Below, one piece after another: positions 50,302 to 59,484 of a stretch of 64,000 nt of DNA. This DNA is from Novilysobacter antarcticus (GTDB lineage Bacteria > Pseudomonadota > Gammaproteobacteria > Xanthomonadales > Xanthomonadaceae). The notes beneath the pieces were generated by a model. The model searched no databases and was not told where the DNA came from. It saw nothing but the letters and a program-made list of their open reading frames with translations. The stretch covers positions 434,001 through 498,000 of the forward strand of contig NZ_JAIEUJ010000002.1 of NCBI RefSeq assembly GCF_019802285.1, in the 5' to 3' direction. Positions within the stretch are counted from its first letter, which is position 1; each line of letters starts with the position of its first letter. The position numbers and the translations under genes are program-made.

Positions 50302-50432
50302 TCTGCTGGATATCGGTTGAGGGAGTCTGTTGATCGGTGATCGGAGTCTATTAAAGGCAACACGGGAAAAGCCGTGCGATTGCCGCGCAGCGGTGATCGG
50401 CGGGCACGTGCATGACCGGCAGCGTGCATGCC

Positions 50433-51260
50433 TCAGCTTTCGCCGCCATACAGTGCTTTGCGCGGGGCGCCGCTGAGCTCAGCGGCGAGCTTGGCGGCGG
50501 CCGAAGGCGGCAGGTGCGCAGAAAGCTTCGCGTACAGGCGGCGGCCTTCGATCAGCTGCGACTCTGACTCGTCGGCGACGCCTTCGACCACCAGCACGAA
50601 CTCGCCCTTGCGCTGGTTGGGGTCGGCCTGCACGCGGGACAGCAATTCGGCGAGGCCGCCATCGAGGACGGTCTCGAACAGCTTGGTCAGCTCGCGTGCC
50701 AGAACGGCGCGCCGATCAGGACCGAATGCCGCGGCCATGTCGGTAAGCGACTCTTCGATGCGGTGGGCAGACTCATAGAACACCAGGGTGCGCGGCTCCG
50801 CGGCCAAGCGGGCCAGGCGTTCGCGACGCGCACCGGCCTTGGCGGGCAGGAAGCCTTCGAAGGCGAAGCGGTCCGAGGCGATGCCGGCCACGCTGAGTGC
50901 GGCGATCGCGGCGCATGCGCCGGGTACGGGCGAGACCCGGATGCCAGCCGCACGCGCGGCGCGCACCAGTCGGAAACCCGGGTCGCTGACCAGTGGCGTT
51001 CCAGCATCGGATACGAGCGCCAGCGAGTCGCCTGCCTGCAGGCGTGCGACCAGCTGGCCGGCCTGCGCCTCCTCGTTGTGCTGATGCAAGGCCAGCAATG
51101 GCCGTTCCATGGCGAAGTGGGCGAGCAGCTGGCGGGTGTGCCGGGTGTCCTCGGCGCAGATGGCATCGACACTGCCCAGCACCTCCAGCGCGCGCGCGGA
51201 GATGTCACCCAGGTTGCCAATGGGCGTAGCGACGATGTAAAGGGTGCCGGGCTTGTCCAT
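50433..51260 (-). CDS. rsmI: 16S rRNA (cytidine(1402)-2'-O)-methyltransferase
   Basis: Adds the 2'-O-methyl group to C1402 of 16S rRNA. The 275-residue tetrapyrrole-methylase-fold protein starts GTLYIVATPIGNLGDIS, then CAEDTRHTRQLLAHF, LVSDAGTPLVSDPGFRLV, PGACAAIAALSVAGI and LVFYESAHRIEESL. ATG 51260 places the first strand correctly. It is divergent from lpoA-yraN, the standard arrangement. Confidence 0.96.
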   Translation of the reverse strand: MDKPGTLYIVATPIGNLGDISARALEVLGSVDAICAEDTRHTRQLLAHFAMERPLLALHQHNEEAQAGQLVARLQAGDSLALVSDAGTPLVSDPGFRLVRAARAAGIRVSPVPGACAAIAALSVAGIASDRFAFEGFLPAKAGARRERLARLAAEPRTLVFYESAHRIEESLTDMAAAFGPDRRAVLARELTKLFETVLDGGLAELLSRVQADPNQRKGEFVLVVEGVADESESQLIEGRRLYAKLSAHLPPSAAAKLAAELSGAPRKALYGGES

Positions 51261-51391
51261 CGCACCGATGGTAGGGACGCGCGGGGCAGATGTCGCCCTG
51301 GATGACCTCACTCGGGCTCATGCCGCGCACGTTTCAGCCGGGGCCGGACACCCGACGCGAGCCGGAGGCATTCTCCGGTCGCGTCGACAGG

Positions 51392-51397
51392 TAGAAT
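51392..51397 (+). promoter_or_regulatory. putative -10 box of lpoA-yraN (TAGAAT)
   Basis: TAGAAT 46 nt before the lpoA ATG, in the 183-bp gap divergent from rsmI. The -35 is weak (CATTCT at 17-bp spacing). Confidence 0.45.
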
Positions 51398-51443
51398 CGG
51401 CCCAACTCCACAGTAAACGCCGCCCCGCGGCGAGCGCTCGCCG

Positions 51444-52802
51444 ATGAACCTTCCTACTCGACGTCACCTGCACGCCTGGCTGCTTGGGCTTGCCACCGCG
51501 GCCCTGCTGGTCGGCGGCTGCACCACGATGGAGCCGATTCGCGCTCCGTCCGTGTCGCGCATGGATCCGGTTGTCAGCCAAGCCGCCGCATTGCTGGCAA
51601 GCGGTGCGGACCCGGAGCAGGTGGCCGCACTGTTGGGTCAGCTGGACGACGCAACGCTGGCCGCGCAGGCGGCGGCGCTGCCGGCGGGCGACCCGCTCTA
51701 CAACCACATGGCGCGTGCGCTGCTGGCGCGGGGTTTGCCGTTGCCGCGGCCGATGGACCGCGCCGCATGGGGTTTTGACGCTGGCGGCCGCCCACCGGCG
51801 GACCGCGACGGCTACCGGCCCCCGGTCAAGCTGGGCGTGCTGCTGCCGCTGAGCGGCGACATGGCGGCGCCCGCCGCCGCGGTGCGCGATGGCTTCCTCA
51901 CCGCTTACTACGCCGAGTCACGGCGCCGCCCGGACATCGCGTTCTATGACACCCATGGCACTGCCGGGGGTGCGTTGGGCGCCTACGACCAGGCGGCCAG
52001 CGCCGGCAATGATTTCATCGTCGGCCCCCTCTCGCGCGAAGGCGTGGACGCGCTGTTCCGTCGAGGCTCGCTGTCGGTACCGATGCTCGCGCTGAACCAG
52101 GGCAACGTCGCTCCACCGGCGGGCAATGTCAGCTTCGCGCTGTCGCCGGAAGAGGAAGGCGTGGCGGCGGCAGACCTGCTCGCCGAGCGCGGCGCGCGCC
52201 GGGTGATGGTGGTCAACGCCGGCGACGACAATGCCCGCCGCTCCACCGATGCCCTGCGTGCCCGTCTGGCCGAACTGGGTGGTGTTGTCACCGACGTGGT
52301 CGGCGCAGGCATCGCCGATCTGACGCCGTTCGCGCAGAAAGAGGGCGGAGTGGATGCGATTTACCTGGCCATGCGCGGGCCTGCCGCGCGCGAGCTGATG
52401 CCGCGCTTGGCGATGGCCGGGCTGTCCGGCAAGCCGCTGGTGGCGACCTCGCAGCTGCTTTCCGGTACCGGCGACGCCGAAGAGGACCGGGTGTTGGACG
52501 GCATCGCCTTTCCGGCCGAAAGCTGGACCAGTGGACGCAACGTGCCCGGCCTGCCGTCATCGGCAAGCGTCAGCCCCGGCCTCCCCACAGCGCGCGGCGC
52601 GGCCGCACGGTTGTTCGCATTCGGCCACGACGCCTGGCTGCTGACCGCCTACCTCGAGCGACTGGCCCAGTCCCCGGATGCCCACGTCGCCGGGGCTACC
52701 GGCGGGCTGGCCATCGATTCCTCCGGCAAGGTCCTGCGCACGCCCGCATGGTCCACCTTTCGCGGCGGGTACGCGTCTCCGCTGACCAGTGCCGGCAACT
52801 GA
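51444..52802 (+). CDS. lpoA: penicillin-binding protein activator LpoA/LppC-like lipoprotein
   Basis: An outer-membrane lipoprotein that activates PBP1A in E. coli. 452 residues: signal peptide with lipobox LVGGC, a shortened N-terminal region, then a periplasmic-binding-protein fold with [66 protein letters not shown] and GIAFPAESW. It is about 220 residues shorter than E. coli LpoA (678), mainly in the N-terminal TPR part, so PBP1A contact may differ. The next gene yraN overlaps its stop by 14 bases. Confidence 0.85.
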   Translation: MNLPTRRHLHAWLLGLATAALLVGGCTTMEPIRAPSVSRMDPVVSQAAALLASGADPEQVAALLGQLDDATLAAQAAALPAGDPLYNHMARALLARGLPLPRPMDRAAWGFDAGGRPPADRDGYRPPVKLGVLLPLSGDMAAPAAAVRDGFLTAYYAESRRRPDIAFYDTHGTAGGALGAYDQAASAGNDFIVGPLSREGVDALFRRGSLSVPMLALNQGNVAPPAGNVSFALSPEEEGVAAADLLAERGARRVMVVNAGDDNARRSTDALRARLAELGGVVTDVVGAGIADLTPFAQKEGGVDAIYLAMRGPAARELMPRLAMAGLSGKPLVATSQLLSGTGDAEEDRVLDGIAFPAESWTSGRNVPGLPSSASVSPGLPTARGAAARLFAFGHDAWLLTAYLERLAQSPDAHVAGATGGLAIDSSGKVLRTPAWSTFRGGYASPLTSAGN

Positions 52803-53166
52803 CCGCCGCAGTCTCGGCTCGGCGGTCGAGGCCGCCGCGCGCGACCATCTGATCGCTGCGGGACTGCGTCCCGTCGCGGCCAATGCCAACTACCGCCTGG
52901 GCGAGCTGGACCTGGTGATGCTCGATGGCGACACCCTCTTGTTTATCGAGGTGCGCTACCGCCGCGACAACCGCTTCGGGGGTGGTGCTGCCTCGGTGGA
53001 TGTGCGCAAGCAGCGCAAGCTGGTGCGGGCGGCGCAGCTGTTCCTGCAGCGCCATCCGCGCTACGCCAACGGGCCGTGCCGGTTCGACGTGGTCGAAGCC
53101 GACGGCGACCCGGCGGCCCCCCACCTGAACTGGCTGCGCGACGCCTTTCGCGCCGACGACTGCTGA
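52789..53166 (+). CDS. yraN: YraN family (UPF0102) nuclease-fold protein, GTG start
   Basis: A 125-residue protein with the Holliday-junction-resolvase-like fold of the YraN family: [48 protein letters not shown] with the E-D-E-V-R metal-site pattern, and [17 protein letters not shown]. The family's cellular role is not settled. The GTG at 52789 overlaps the end of lpoA. The following oxidase gene begins 19 nt later. Confidence 0.92.
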   Translation: MPATDRRSLGSAVEAAARDHLIAAGLRPVAANANYRLGELDLVMLDGDTLLFIEVRYRRDNRFGGGAASVDVRKQRKLVRAAQLFLQRHPRYANGPCRFDVVEADGDPAAPHLNWLRDAFRADDC

Positions 53167-53185
53167 TGTCCCCGCGGAGCGCGTG

Positions 53186-54565
53186 ATGCCACTGCCTGCC
53201 GCACTCCAGCGCGAGATGTCGAGTCTGCTCGGCGACGCTTGGCGGGTCGATGACAGCGAACGGCTCGCCTACGCGTACGACAACTCACGCAGGCTTGCAC
53301 TCCCCGACGCGGTGGCACTGCCGACCACTGCCGGGCAGGTCCAGGCGCTGGTGCGCGCGTGCCGAAGCCATCGGGTTCCGGTGATCGCTCGCGGCCGTGG
53401 CACCAACACCACCGGCGCCGCCGTGCCCATACAGGCCGGCGTCGTGGTGTCGTTCGAACGCATGGACCGGATCATCGACATCGCACCGGGTGACCGCTGC
53501 GCCGTCGTCCAGCCCGGAGTGATCAACGGCGACCTGCAAACCGCCCTGGCACCGCACGGCCTGTTCTGGCCGCCGGATCCGACCAGTGCCGGGTTCAGCA
53601 CCATCGGCGGCAACCTGGCCTGCAACGCCGGCGGCCCTCGGGCGGTCAAGTACGGCGCCAGCCGCGACAACGTACTGGCGCTGACGGCGGTCACCGGCGC
53701 GGGCGAGCTGATCCATTGCGGAACGCGCACGACCAAGGGCTCCACCGGCTACGACCTGCAGCGGCTGCTGGTTGGCAGTGAAGGCACGCTGGCCCTGATT
53801 GTCGAGGCCTCTCTGCGGTTGACCCCGACACCGGTTTCGCGGCGCGCGCTGCGGGCGATCTATCGCGATGTCGACAGTGCCGCGCAGGCCGTGGCCCGGC
53901 TGATGGCCCAACCGGTCACGCCCTCGATGCTCGAGTTCATGGACGCCAGCGCGGTGCGCCTGGCTCGCGAGGTCGGCGGCGCGGACCTTCCCGAATCCGC
54001 CGGGGCGCTGCTGATGATCGAGGCGGACGGCGACCCCGCGCACCTGGGCGATGACATCGGCGCGTTGCGACGGGCCGCATCCGGCGACGGCCTCGTTGCG
54101 CTGGACGATGCTGCTGACGACGCCGCCCGCGCGCAGCTGTGGGTTGCGCGCAAAGCGCTCTCCCCGGCCCTGCGCACCCTCGCACCGGGCAAGATCAACG
54201 AGGACGTCGTCGTGCCGGTCTCGCGCATTCCGGAGCTCGTGCAGGGCGTGCAGCAGTTGTCGGTCGAATGCAGGCTGCCGATCGTCTGCTTCGGCCACGC
54301 CGGCAACGGCAACCTGCACGTCAACCTGATGTACGACCCGGCCGACGGTGATCAGGCGGCGCGCGCGGCAGCGACGATGACCCGGGTGTTCGCGCTCGCG
54401 GTGGCGCTCGGCGGGACCCTGTCGGGGGAGCACGGCATCGGCCTGGCCAAGCGCGACTTCATGCCCACGGCGATCACGGCACCCACCCTGGCGCTGATGC
54501 GGCAGATCAAGACCGCATTCGATCCGGACGCAATCCTCAATCCCGGCAAGTTGCTGCCGCCGTGA
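53186..54565 (+). CDS. FAD-binding oxidase/dehydrogenase (GlcD / D-lactate dehydrogenase type)
   Basis: A 459-residue flavoprotein of the VAO/PCMH class that oxidises a 2-hydroxy acid. The FAD domain shows VPVIARGRGTNTTGAAVP, PDPTSAGFSTIGGNLACNAGG and GSTGYDLQRLLVGSEGTL. The C-terminal domain has KINEDVVVP, CFGHAGNGNLHVN, LSGEHGIGLAKRDF and ends NPGKLLP. These match glycolate oxidase subunit D and D-lactate dehydrogenase; the substrate is not decided by sequence. There is no Fe-S subunit gene beside it. ATG 53186 directly follows an in-frame GTG. Its stop overlaps the next gene (GTGA). Confidence 0.88.
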   Translation: MPLPAALQREMSSLLGDAWRVDDSERLAYAYDNSRRLALPDAVALPTTAGQVQALVRACRSHRVPVIARGRGTNTTGAAVPIQAGVVVSFERMDRIIDIAPGDRCAVVQPGVINGDLQTALAPHGLFWPPDPTSAGFSTIGGNLACNAGGPRAVKYGASRDNVLALTAVTGAGELIHCGTRTTKGSTGYDLQRLLVGSEGTLALIVEASLRLTPTPVSRRALRAIYRDVDSAAQAVARLMAQPVTPSMLEFMDASAVRLAREVGGADLPESAGALLMIEADGDPAHLGDDIGALRRAASGDGLVALDDAADDAARAQLWVARKALSPALRTLAPGKINEDVVVPVSRIPELVQGVQQLSVECRLPIVCFGHAGNGNLHVNLMYDPADGDQAARAAATMTRVFALAVALGGTLSGEHGIGLAKRDFMPTAITAPTLALMRQIKTAFDPDAILNPGKLLPP

Positions 54566-55209
54566 ACCGTCGCCGCACCGAACCGCGGGCACCGCCTCCC
54601 ACGACGACGGAAACGACGCTGGAAGAGCTGCTGGTGGACATCCGCGCCTGCCGGATCTGCGAGGCGCACCTGCCATTGGGACCGCGCCCGATACTGACCG
54701 CCGCACGCGGGGCGCGCCTGCTGATCGCCGGCCAGGCCCCGGGCCGCAAGGTGCATATGAGCGGGGTACCGTGGGATGACGCCAGTGGTGTGCGCCTGCG
54801 CGACTGGCTGGGAATCGACAGCGAAACGTTTTACGACCCGTCCCAGGTCGCGATCGTGCCGATGGGCTTCTGTTACCCCGGCAAGGCGGGGTCCGGCGAC
54901 GCACCGCCGCGGCCGGAATGCCGCGCCACCTGGCACCCGCGACTTCTGCCGCTGCTGCCGGAGATCCGGCTAAACATCCTGATCGGCCAATACGCGCAGG
55001 CCTACTTCCTCGGTCCAAGTCGACCGGGAAATCTCACCGCTACGATGCGCCAGTGGCGCGATTTCCTGCCACGTTACCTGCCCCTGCCACACCCCAGTCC
55101 ACGCAACGTGGCGTGGTTCAAGGCCAATCCGTGGTTCGAGGGCGAGGTATTGCCGGAGCTTCGCGAGCAGGTGCGCCAGCTGCTGGGCATCCCTACTTCA
55201 GCGGCTTGA
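54562..55209 (+). CDS. uracil-DNA glycosylase family protein (GTG start)
   Basis: A 215-residue protein of the UDG superfamily. Landmarks are RACRICEAHLP (a CxxC pair as in Fe-S family 4 enzymes), the loop GQAPGRKVHMSGVPWDDASG in place of the usual GEAPG catalytic loop, LNILIGQYAQAYFL and the substrate loop HPSPRNVAWFKANPWFE. It also has a Cys in GFCYPG and another in PECRATWHP. The catalytic residue is not certain, so activity on uracil is unproven. The GTG overlaps the oxidase stop by GTGA. Its 3' end overlaps the converging propeptide gene by 17 bases. Confidence 0.8.
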   Translation: MNRRRTEPRAPPPTTTETTLEELLVDIRACRICEAHLPLGPRPILTAARGARLLIAGQAPGRKVHMSGVPWDDASGVRLRDWLGIDSETFYDPSQVAIVPMGFCYPGKAGSGDAPPRPECRATWHPRLLPLLPEIRLNILIGQYAQAYFLGPSRPGNLTATMRQWRDFLPRYLPLPHPSPRNVAWFKANPWFEGEVLPELREQVRQLLGIPTSAA

Positions 55210-55693
55210 CCGGCGGCACGTCGACTCCGGTGCGGATCGTCATGACCCCATCGACCTCGATGTACTCCACGTCCGGATCAGCCGAGAACCGATCCATCAG
55301 TTCGGCCGCGGCCTCGCGGTCCAGCGGCAGGTCGGTCTTGAACACATCCGCCTCCACGCCAAGGCGCCGCAACCATTCCAGCTGCACGCCGGTCAGGCTT
55401 TGCATGGCGCCCAGGCGTTCACGGGCGGCGCCAGCGTCCCTGCCCGGGGCGGTCCCGTCCCGGTACTTGACGATGAAACGCTGGAACTGGCTGTCCGCGG
55501 GGAGCTGGTCGTAGTGACCCGAGCTGGGGCGTGCACCCGACGCGACCGGCGCGGCGGCCGTTTCCGTGCCTGTGGGCGCCGTGCCGGAGGTGTTGTTGCC
55601 GGCGGCCGCGCAACCGATCATGGCGACCACCGCAGCGAAGGCGAGCCATGCGGCGAATCGCCGGTTCGGGAAATTGGTGGGCGTGGCATGCAT
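55193..55693 (-). CDS. stand-alone subtilisin-type propeptide (inhibitor I9-like) lipoprotein
   Basis: A 166-residue exported protein. The signal segment WLAFAAVVAMIGC gives a weak lipobox. After an Ala/Thr/Gly-rich linker come about 95 residues resembling the N-terminal prodomain of S8 serine proteases of this bacterial group: QFQRFIVKYRDGTAPGRD, VQLEWLRRLGVEADVFKTD, EAAAELMDRFSADPDVEYIEVDG. The protease domain that normally follows is absent; the gene ends in a Pro-Val-rich tail overlapping the end of the glycosylase gene. It may be a trans-acting chaperone or inhibitor of a subtilisin-like protease encoded elsewhere, or the relic of one. Confidence 0.65.
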   Translation of the reverse strand: MHATPTNFPNRRFAAWLAFAAVVAMIGCAAAGNNTSGTAPTGTETAAAPVASGARPSSGHYDQLPADSQFQRFIVKYRDGTAPGRDAGAARERLGAMQSLTGVQLEWLRRLGVEADVFKTDLPLDREAAAELMDRFSADPDVEYIEVDGVMTIRTGVDVPPVKPLK

Positions 55694-55766
55694 CCTCTCC
55701 TCCAGTCCTTGCAGCGGGTCAAGGACCGATCATGCCCGACGGGAAGTGAACGTCGGTGGGCGTTCC

Positions 55767-56324
55767 TCAGAACATCCCCACCTCGAGCCGTGCCGCCTCC
55801 GACATCATGTGCTGGGTCCAAGGCGGTTCGAACACCAGTTCCACATCGGTATCCACCACCGTCGGGATCAGCTTGAGCTTGTCGCTGACATCGGACACCA
55901 GCACCTCGCCCATGCCGCAGCCCGGCGCCGTCAGCGTCATCCGCACCTCGACCAGGCGCTGCCCGGGCTGCTCGGGGTGGGGCAGGACCTTGGCTTCGTA
56001 GATCAGGCCCAGATCGACCACGTTGATCGGAATTTCCGGATCGAAACACGTTCGCAACTGGTGCCAGACCAGCTCCTCGACCGCTTCATCGTCGGCCCCT
56101 TCGGGCAGCACCAATGGCGGGGTGGGCTCCTTGCCGATCGCGTCGGCGTCCTGACCGGCGATGCGGAACAGATTGCCGTCCACGAATACGGTGAAGCTGC
56201 CGCCCAGACCCTGGGTGATGTAACCCACCGAGCCGGCGGGGAGTTCGACCTCGTCGCCCTGCGGGACGAGAACGGCGGGACAATCACGTTCGAAACGGAC
56301 AGGTTCGCTGCTGCGGGAATACAT
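55767..56324 (-). CDS. sufT: iron-sulfur assembly protein SufT-like (MIP18/DUF59)
   Basis: A 185-residue protein with an N-terminal region of about 80 residues (RFERDCPAVLVPQGDEVELPAG) and a DUF59 domain: LRTCFDPEIPINVVDLGLIYEAKV, VEVRMTLTAPGCGMGEVLVSDV, VELVFEPPWTQHMMSEAAR. The conserved Cys is in TAPGCGMG. SufT proteins help mature Fe-S proteins under high demand. It is away from any suf operon here. ATG 56324 is chosen as the family start (MYSRSSEP); the frame opens further to 56384 and no good ribosome site is seen. Confidence 0.88.
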   Translation of the reverse strand: MYSRSSEPVRFERDCPAVLVPQGDEVELPAGSVGYITQGLGGSFTVFVDGNLFRIAGQDADAIGKEPTPPLVLPEGADDEAVEELVWHQLRTCFDPEIPINVVDLGLIYEAKVLPHPEQPGQRLVEVRMTLTAPGCGMGEVLVSDVSDKLKLIPTVVDTDVELVFEPPWTQHMMSEAARLEVGMF

Positions 56325-56421
56325 GCGTTCTGGCTGCTGGTTGAAGTCGTACCATTCTAGTCCAATATGCCGACCGGCGCGCACCCGTTATGCTGGGCAG
56401 CTGCCTGAGCCGATTGTTTCA

Positions 56422-56856
56422 ATGACCCCTTCCATGCCTTCCACCGGGCGCGCACGCCGCGCGCCTGCCCGTGTGTTTTCCTTTGTTCTGCTGGCGCTGG
56501 GCGTTTTCGGCTTTGCCGCGGCCTGGGTGCTGGTTGCCCTGTCCAGTGGCCACCTGAGCAGCTGGATGGCCGTTCTGGGCGCACTGGACGTGGTGATCGT
56601 GCTCCGACTGGGTGGCTGGCGCCCGGGCCCAGCCCGCGCCCTGCTTGCCGCCGCTGCCACGGCGTGCATCGCGGTGTTGGCCAACTGGTGGATCATCGCC
56701 GCGCACCTGGGCGCAATGCTTGGCCTCACCCCGTGGGGATCAGCGGTCCGGCTGGGCTTCCATCACGCCTGGACGCTCGCGGGCATCGCGATCGGACCGC
56801 TGGACCTGTTCTGGATGGCGGCTGCGGTGCTGCTGGCAGGCATTGCCAGCCGCTGA
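56422..56856 (+). CDS. small membrane protein of unknown function
   Basis: A 144-residue protein with a positively charged N-terminus (STGRARRAPARVF) and four hydrophobic segments: FVLLALGVFGFAAAWVLVAL, WMAVLGALDVVIVLRL, LLAAAATACIAVLANWWIIAA and LAGIAIGPLDLFWMAAAVLLA. I recognise no family. ATG 56422 is the first in-frame start after the sufT promoter region; ATG 56434 is an alternative. It is divergent from sufT and converges with pntB. Confidence 0.6.
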   Translation: MTPSMPSTGRARRAPARVFSFVLLALGVFGFAAAWVLVALSSGHLSSWMAVLGALDVVIVLRLGGWRPGPARALLAAAATACIAVLANWWIIAAHLGAMLGLTPWGSAVRLGFHHAWTLAGIAIGPLDLFWMAAAVLLAGIASR

Positions 56857-56917
56857 ACGCCCCGCAGCGCCACCGCACGCCGCCCGCCCGCGCTGTCGAT
56901 CCAAACGACCGCCAGCC

Positions 56918-58342
56918 TCAGGCATCCAGCGCCTTGAGCTCGGACACCAGCGCACCGACGGCTTCCGCGCCGTCGCCGTAAAGCATGCGGGTGTTGTCGG
57001 CGTAGAACAGCGCGTTCTCGATCCCCGCAAAGCCGGTGCCCTTGCCGCGCTTGATCACCACCGTGTTGCGCGCATTCACCACATCCAGGATCGGCATGCC
57101 GTAGATCGGGCTGGCCGGATCGGTCTTCGCGACCGGGTTCACCACATCGTTGGCACCGATCACCAGCGCGACATCGGTCTGCGGGAACTCGGGGTTGATG
57201 TCGTCCATGTCGACGATCAGGTCGTAGGGCACGCCCGCCTCGGCCAGCAGGACGTTCATGTGGCCCGGCATGCGCCCGGCCACCGGGTGGATCGCGAACT
57301 TGACCTTGACCCCACGATCGATCAGCCGCTGCGCCAGTTCCCACACCTTGTGCTGGGCCTGGGCGACGGCCATGCCATAGCCGGGCACGATCACCACGCG
57401 CTCGGCGAAGGCCATCATCGAGGCGACGTCGCCGGCCTCGATGGGCTTCTGCGAGCCACTGATCTCCTGCGCCTCACCACCGCCACCGAAGTGCGAGAAC
57501 AGCACCCCGCTGATCGGCCGGTTCATCGCCTTGGCCATGAGTCGGGTCAGCAGCATGCCGGCCGCGCCGACCATGGTGCCGGCGATGATCAGCGCCTCGT
57601 TGCCGAGCACGAAGCCCTCGAACGCGACCGCCAGGCCGGTGAGTGCGTTGTACAGCGAGATCACCACCGGCATGTCCGCGCCGCCGATCGGCAGCGTCAT
57701 CAGCACGCCCAACAGGAGGGCGAGGACGAAGAACGCGATGATGGCCGGTAACTGCAACGTGGCCACCGCCCAGCCGCCGGCCAGCAGCATCGCCAGGAAC
57801 ACCAGCCCGTTGAGCAACTGTTGCGCCGGGAACACGACACGCCGGTCCAGGCGCCCGTCCAGCTTGGCCCAGGCGATCACCGAGCCCGACAGCGACACCG
57901 CACCGATCGCCGCGCCTAGTACCGCCAAACTCAGGGTGAAGGTGGACAGGGTGGGTGCAGTTGCGGCCGTTGCGGTCGAAGCAACGCCGACGATCGAAGC
58001 GGCGCGCAACAGCTCTACCGCACCGATGGCCGCAGCGGCACCGCCGCCCATGCCGTTGTAGAGCGCGACCATCTGCGGCATGTCGGTGATGGCGACCTTC
58101 TTGCCCGATACCCAGGCCGCCACCGTGCCGATCACCAACGCGGTGACGATCAACCCCAGGTTGTGCAGGTCCGGCAGGAGGAACGTGGCGGCGGTGGCCA
58201 CCAGCATGCCCGCGCCCGCCCAGCGGATCCCGCTGCGCGCGGTTTTCGGTGATGCCATCCGCTGCAGGCCAAGCAGGAACAACGTGGCGGCGATGAAGTA
58301 GCTGGTCGCGGCGACCAGTGACTGCAGTTCGGGCGCGCTCAT
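56918..58342 (-). CDS. pntB: NAD(P) transhydrogenase subunit beta
   Basis: Proton-pumping transhydrogenase subunit with the NADP(H)-binding domain III. The 474-residue protein has about nine membrane helices over residues 1-280 with ALYNGMGGGAAAAIGAVEL and LPIGGADMPVVISLYNALTG. Then comes domain III with VVIVPGYGMAVAQAQHKVWELA, KFAIHPVAGRMPGHMNVLLAEA, NPEFPQTDVALVIGANDVVNP and VIKRGKGTGFAGIEN. All NADP motifs are intact. The ATG overlaps the pntAb stop by four bases. Confidence 0.96.
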   Translation of the reverse strand: MSAPELQSLVAATSYFIAATLFLLGLQRMASPKTARSGIRWAGAGMLVATAATFLLPDLHNLGLIVTALVIGTVAAWVSGKKVAITDMPQMVALYNGMGGGAAAAIGAVELLRAASIVGVASTATAATAPTLSTFTLSLAVLGAAIGAVSLSGSVIAWAKLDGRLDRRVVFPAQQLLNGLVFLAMLLAGGWAVATLQLPAIIAFFVLALLLGVLMTLPIGGADMPVVISLYNALTGLAVAFEGFVLGNEALIIAGTMVGAAGMLLTRLMAKAMNRPISGVLFSHFGGGGEAQEISGSQKPIEAGDVASMMAFAERVVIVPGYGMAVAQAQHKVWELAQRLIDRGVKVKFAIHPVAGRMPGHMNVLLAEAGVPYDLIVDMDDINPEFPQTDVALVIGANDVVNPVAKTDPASPIYGMPILDVVNARNTVVIKRGKGTGFAGIENALFYADNTRMLYGDGAEAVGALVSELKALDA

Positions 58343-58683
58343 GGCTGGCTGTCCGGTGCTTTCGACGCATCGTCAGCCGGTCCGCGCTTCACGCTGGGTT
58401 TGAACATGTCCAGCATGCGTTCGGTGACCACATAGCCGCCGGCGGCATTGCCCGCGCCCATCAACACAGCGACGAAACCGATCGCTTTTTCCAGCGTCGT
58501 GTCGGCGTGTCCGAGCACCACCATCGCACCGATCAGCACGATCCCGTGGATGAAGTTGGAACCCGACATCAGCGGCGTGTGCAGGATCACCGGCACCCGC
58601 GAAATGATCACATGCCCGGCGATTGCCGCCAGCATGAAGATGTAAAGCATTGCAAACGCCTGCACCATCAGTCCTTCGCCCAT
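58339..58683 (-). CDS. pntAb: NAD(P) transhydrogenase alpha subunit, membrane part
   Basis: A 114-residue protein carrying domain II of the alpha chain as a separate polypeptide: AFAMLYIFMLAAIAGHVIISRVP, TPLMSGSNFIHGIVLIGAMVV, IGFVAVLMGAGNAAGGYVVTERMLDMF. Three-subunit enzymes (PntAa, PntAb, PntB) are common outside the enterobacteria. ATG 58683 has GGAAGGA 5 nt upstream. A TATGAT box lies 28 nt before the start, so pntAb-pntB are transcribed apart from pntAa, which lies 1.8 kb upstream beyond an opposite-strand operon. Confidence 0.93.
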   Translation of the reverse strand: MGEGLMVQAFAMLYIFMLAAIAGHVIISRVPVILHTPLMSGSNFIHGIVLIGAMVVLGHADTTLEKAIGFVAVLMGAGNAAGGYVVTERMLDMFKPSVKRGPADDASKAPDSQP

Positions 58684-58710
58684 TGTTCCTTCCCCGCGCG
58701 GTGGTTCTCC

Positions 58711-58716
58711 ATCATA
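58711..58716 (-). promoter_or_regulatory. putative -10 box of pntAb-pntB (TATGAT)
   Basis: TATGAT on the minus strand, 27 nt before the pntAb ATG. A TTGCGG lies 19 bp upstream as a possible -35. Confidence 0.45.
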
Positions 58717-58887
58717 ACCATGCATTCAGTCGCGCCCGCAAAACGATTCGCGATTTGCCGGCGATTGCGTGCGGCATGTCAACCGGCGCCCGCCACGCGC
58801 GTTTCCATAGCTGCAGCAACCGCTGCGACCCGACCCGCGACCCGATTGTCGCGAGCGACCGGATGCCGGCCGTATATGCTTGATTTC

Positions 58888-59484
58888 GTGACCCATGACG
58901 CTATCGCACCCACACCGCAGACCGCCGTCGAGCCCTATCCAACGCACGCTGGCGACGCGCCGCCTTTGCGCGAGCCAAAGACGCTGGACGAGTTCCTCGC
59001 CCGGCTTGGAACCCGCGCGTTCCGGTTCGCCGAAATCGGACTGCGCCAGCGCGAGGATGCGCTGGACGCGGTGCAGGACGCGATGATGAAGATGATGAAC
59101 TACCAGGACCGGCCGCCCGCGGAATGGACGCCGCTGTTCTGGAGCATCCTGCGCAGCCGGATCATCGACATCCAGCGCCGGCGGACGTTCCGCATGCGCT
59201 GGATGGCACCAGCGATCGAGCGCGACGACGGCAGCACGCCGGACTGGCCCGATCACGGGCCCGATCCCGCGCGCAATCACGAAGGGCGCGAGGGGTACGC
59301 GCGGTTGGTCGACGCGCTGCAGCAGTTGCCGCGTCGCCAACGCGAAGCTTTCAGCCTGCGCATCCTGGGAGAGCTCGATGTGGCAACCACCGCCAAGGCG
59401 ATGGGCTGCAGCGAGGGCTCGGTGAAAACCCATTTATCCCGTGCACGCACGGCGCTGCAGCTGCAGCTGGAGGACTGGAAGTGA
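58888..59484 (+). CDS. RNA polymerase sigma factor (ECF type)
   Basis: A 198-residue sigma-70 family protein. Region 2 is seen at REDALDAVQDAMMKMMNY and LFWSILRSRIIDIQRRR, region 4 at LVDALQQLPRRQREAFSLR with the helix-turn-helix ELDVATTAKAMGCSEGSVKTHLSRAR. A linker with acidic and proline residues joins them. GTG 58888 is preferred because a TATGCT -10 box ends 7 nt before it, the leaderless pattern of this region; the in-frame ATG at 58876, four codons earlier, lies within that box. It overlaps the next gene (GTGA). Sigma, DUF3619 and DUF3106 genes together occur in other proteobacteria; the regulon is unknown. Confidence 0.88.
   Translation: MTHDAIAPTPQTAVEPYPTHAGDAPPLREPKTLDEFLARLGTRAFRFAEIGLRQREDALDAVQDAMMKMMNYQDRPPAEWTPLFWSILRSRIIDIQRRRTFRMRWMAPAIERDDGSTPDWPDHGPDPARNHEGREGYARLVDALQQLPRRQREAFSLRILGELDVATTAKAMGCSEGSVKTHLSRARTALQLQLEDWK

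Noticed and set aside
49557-50333. Open frames of up to 258 codons across 49.6-50.3 kb
   Set aside because: They overlap the RNase P RNA, whose conserved blocks and closed P1 helix leave no doubt.
58684-58887. A gene between pntAb and the sigma factor
   Set aside because: Only about 200 bp; open frames there have no conserved features, and both flanking promoters fit in this gap.
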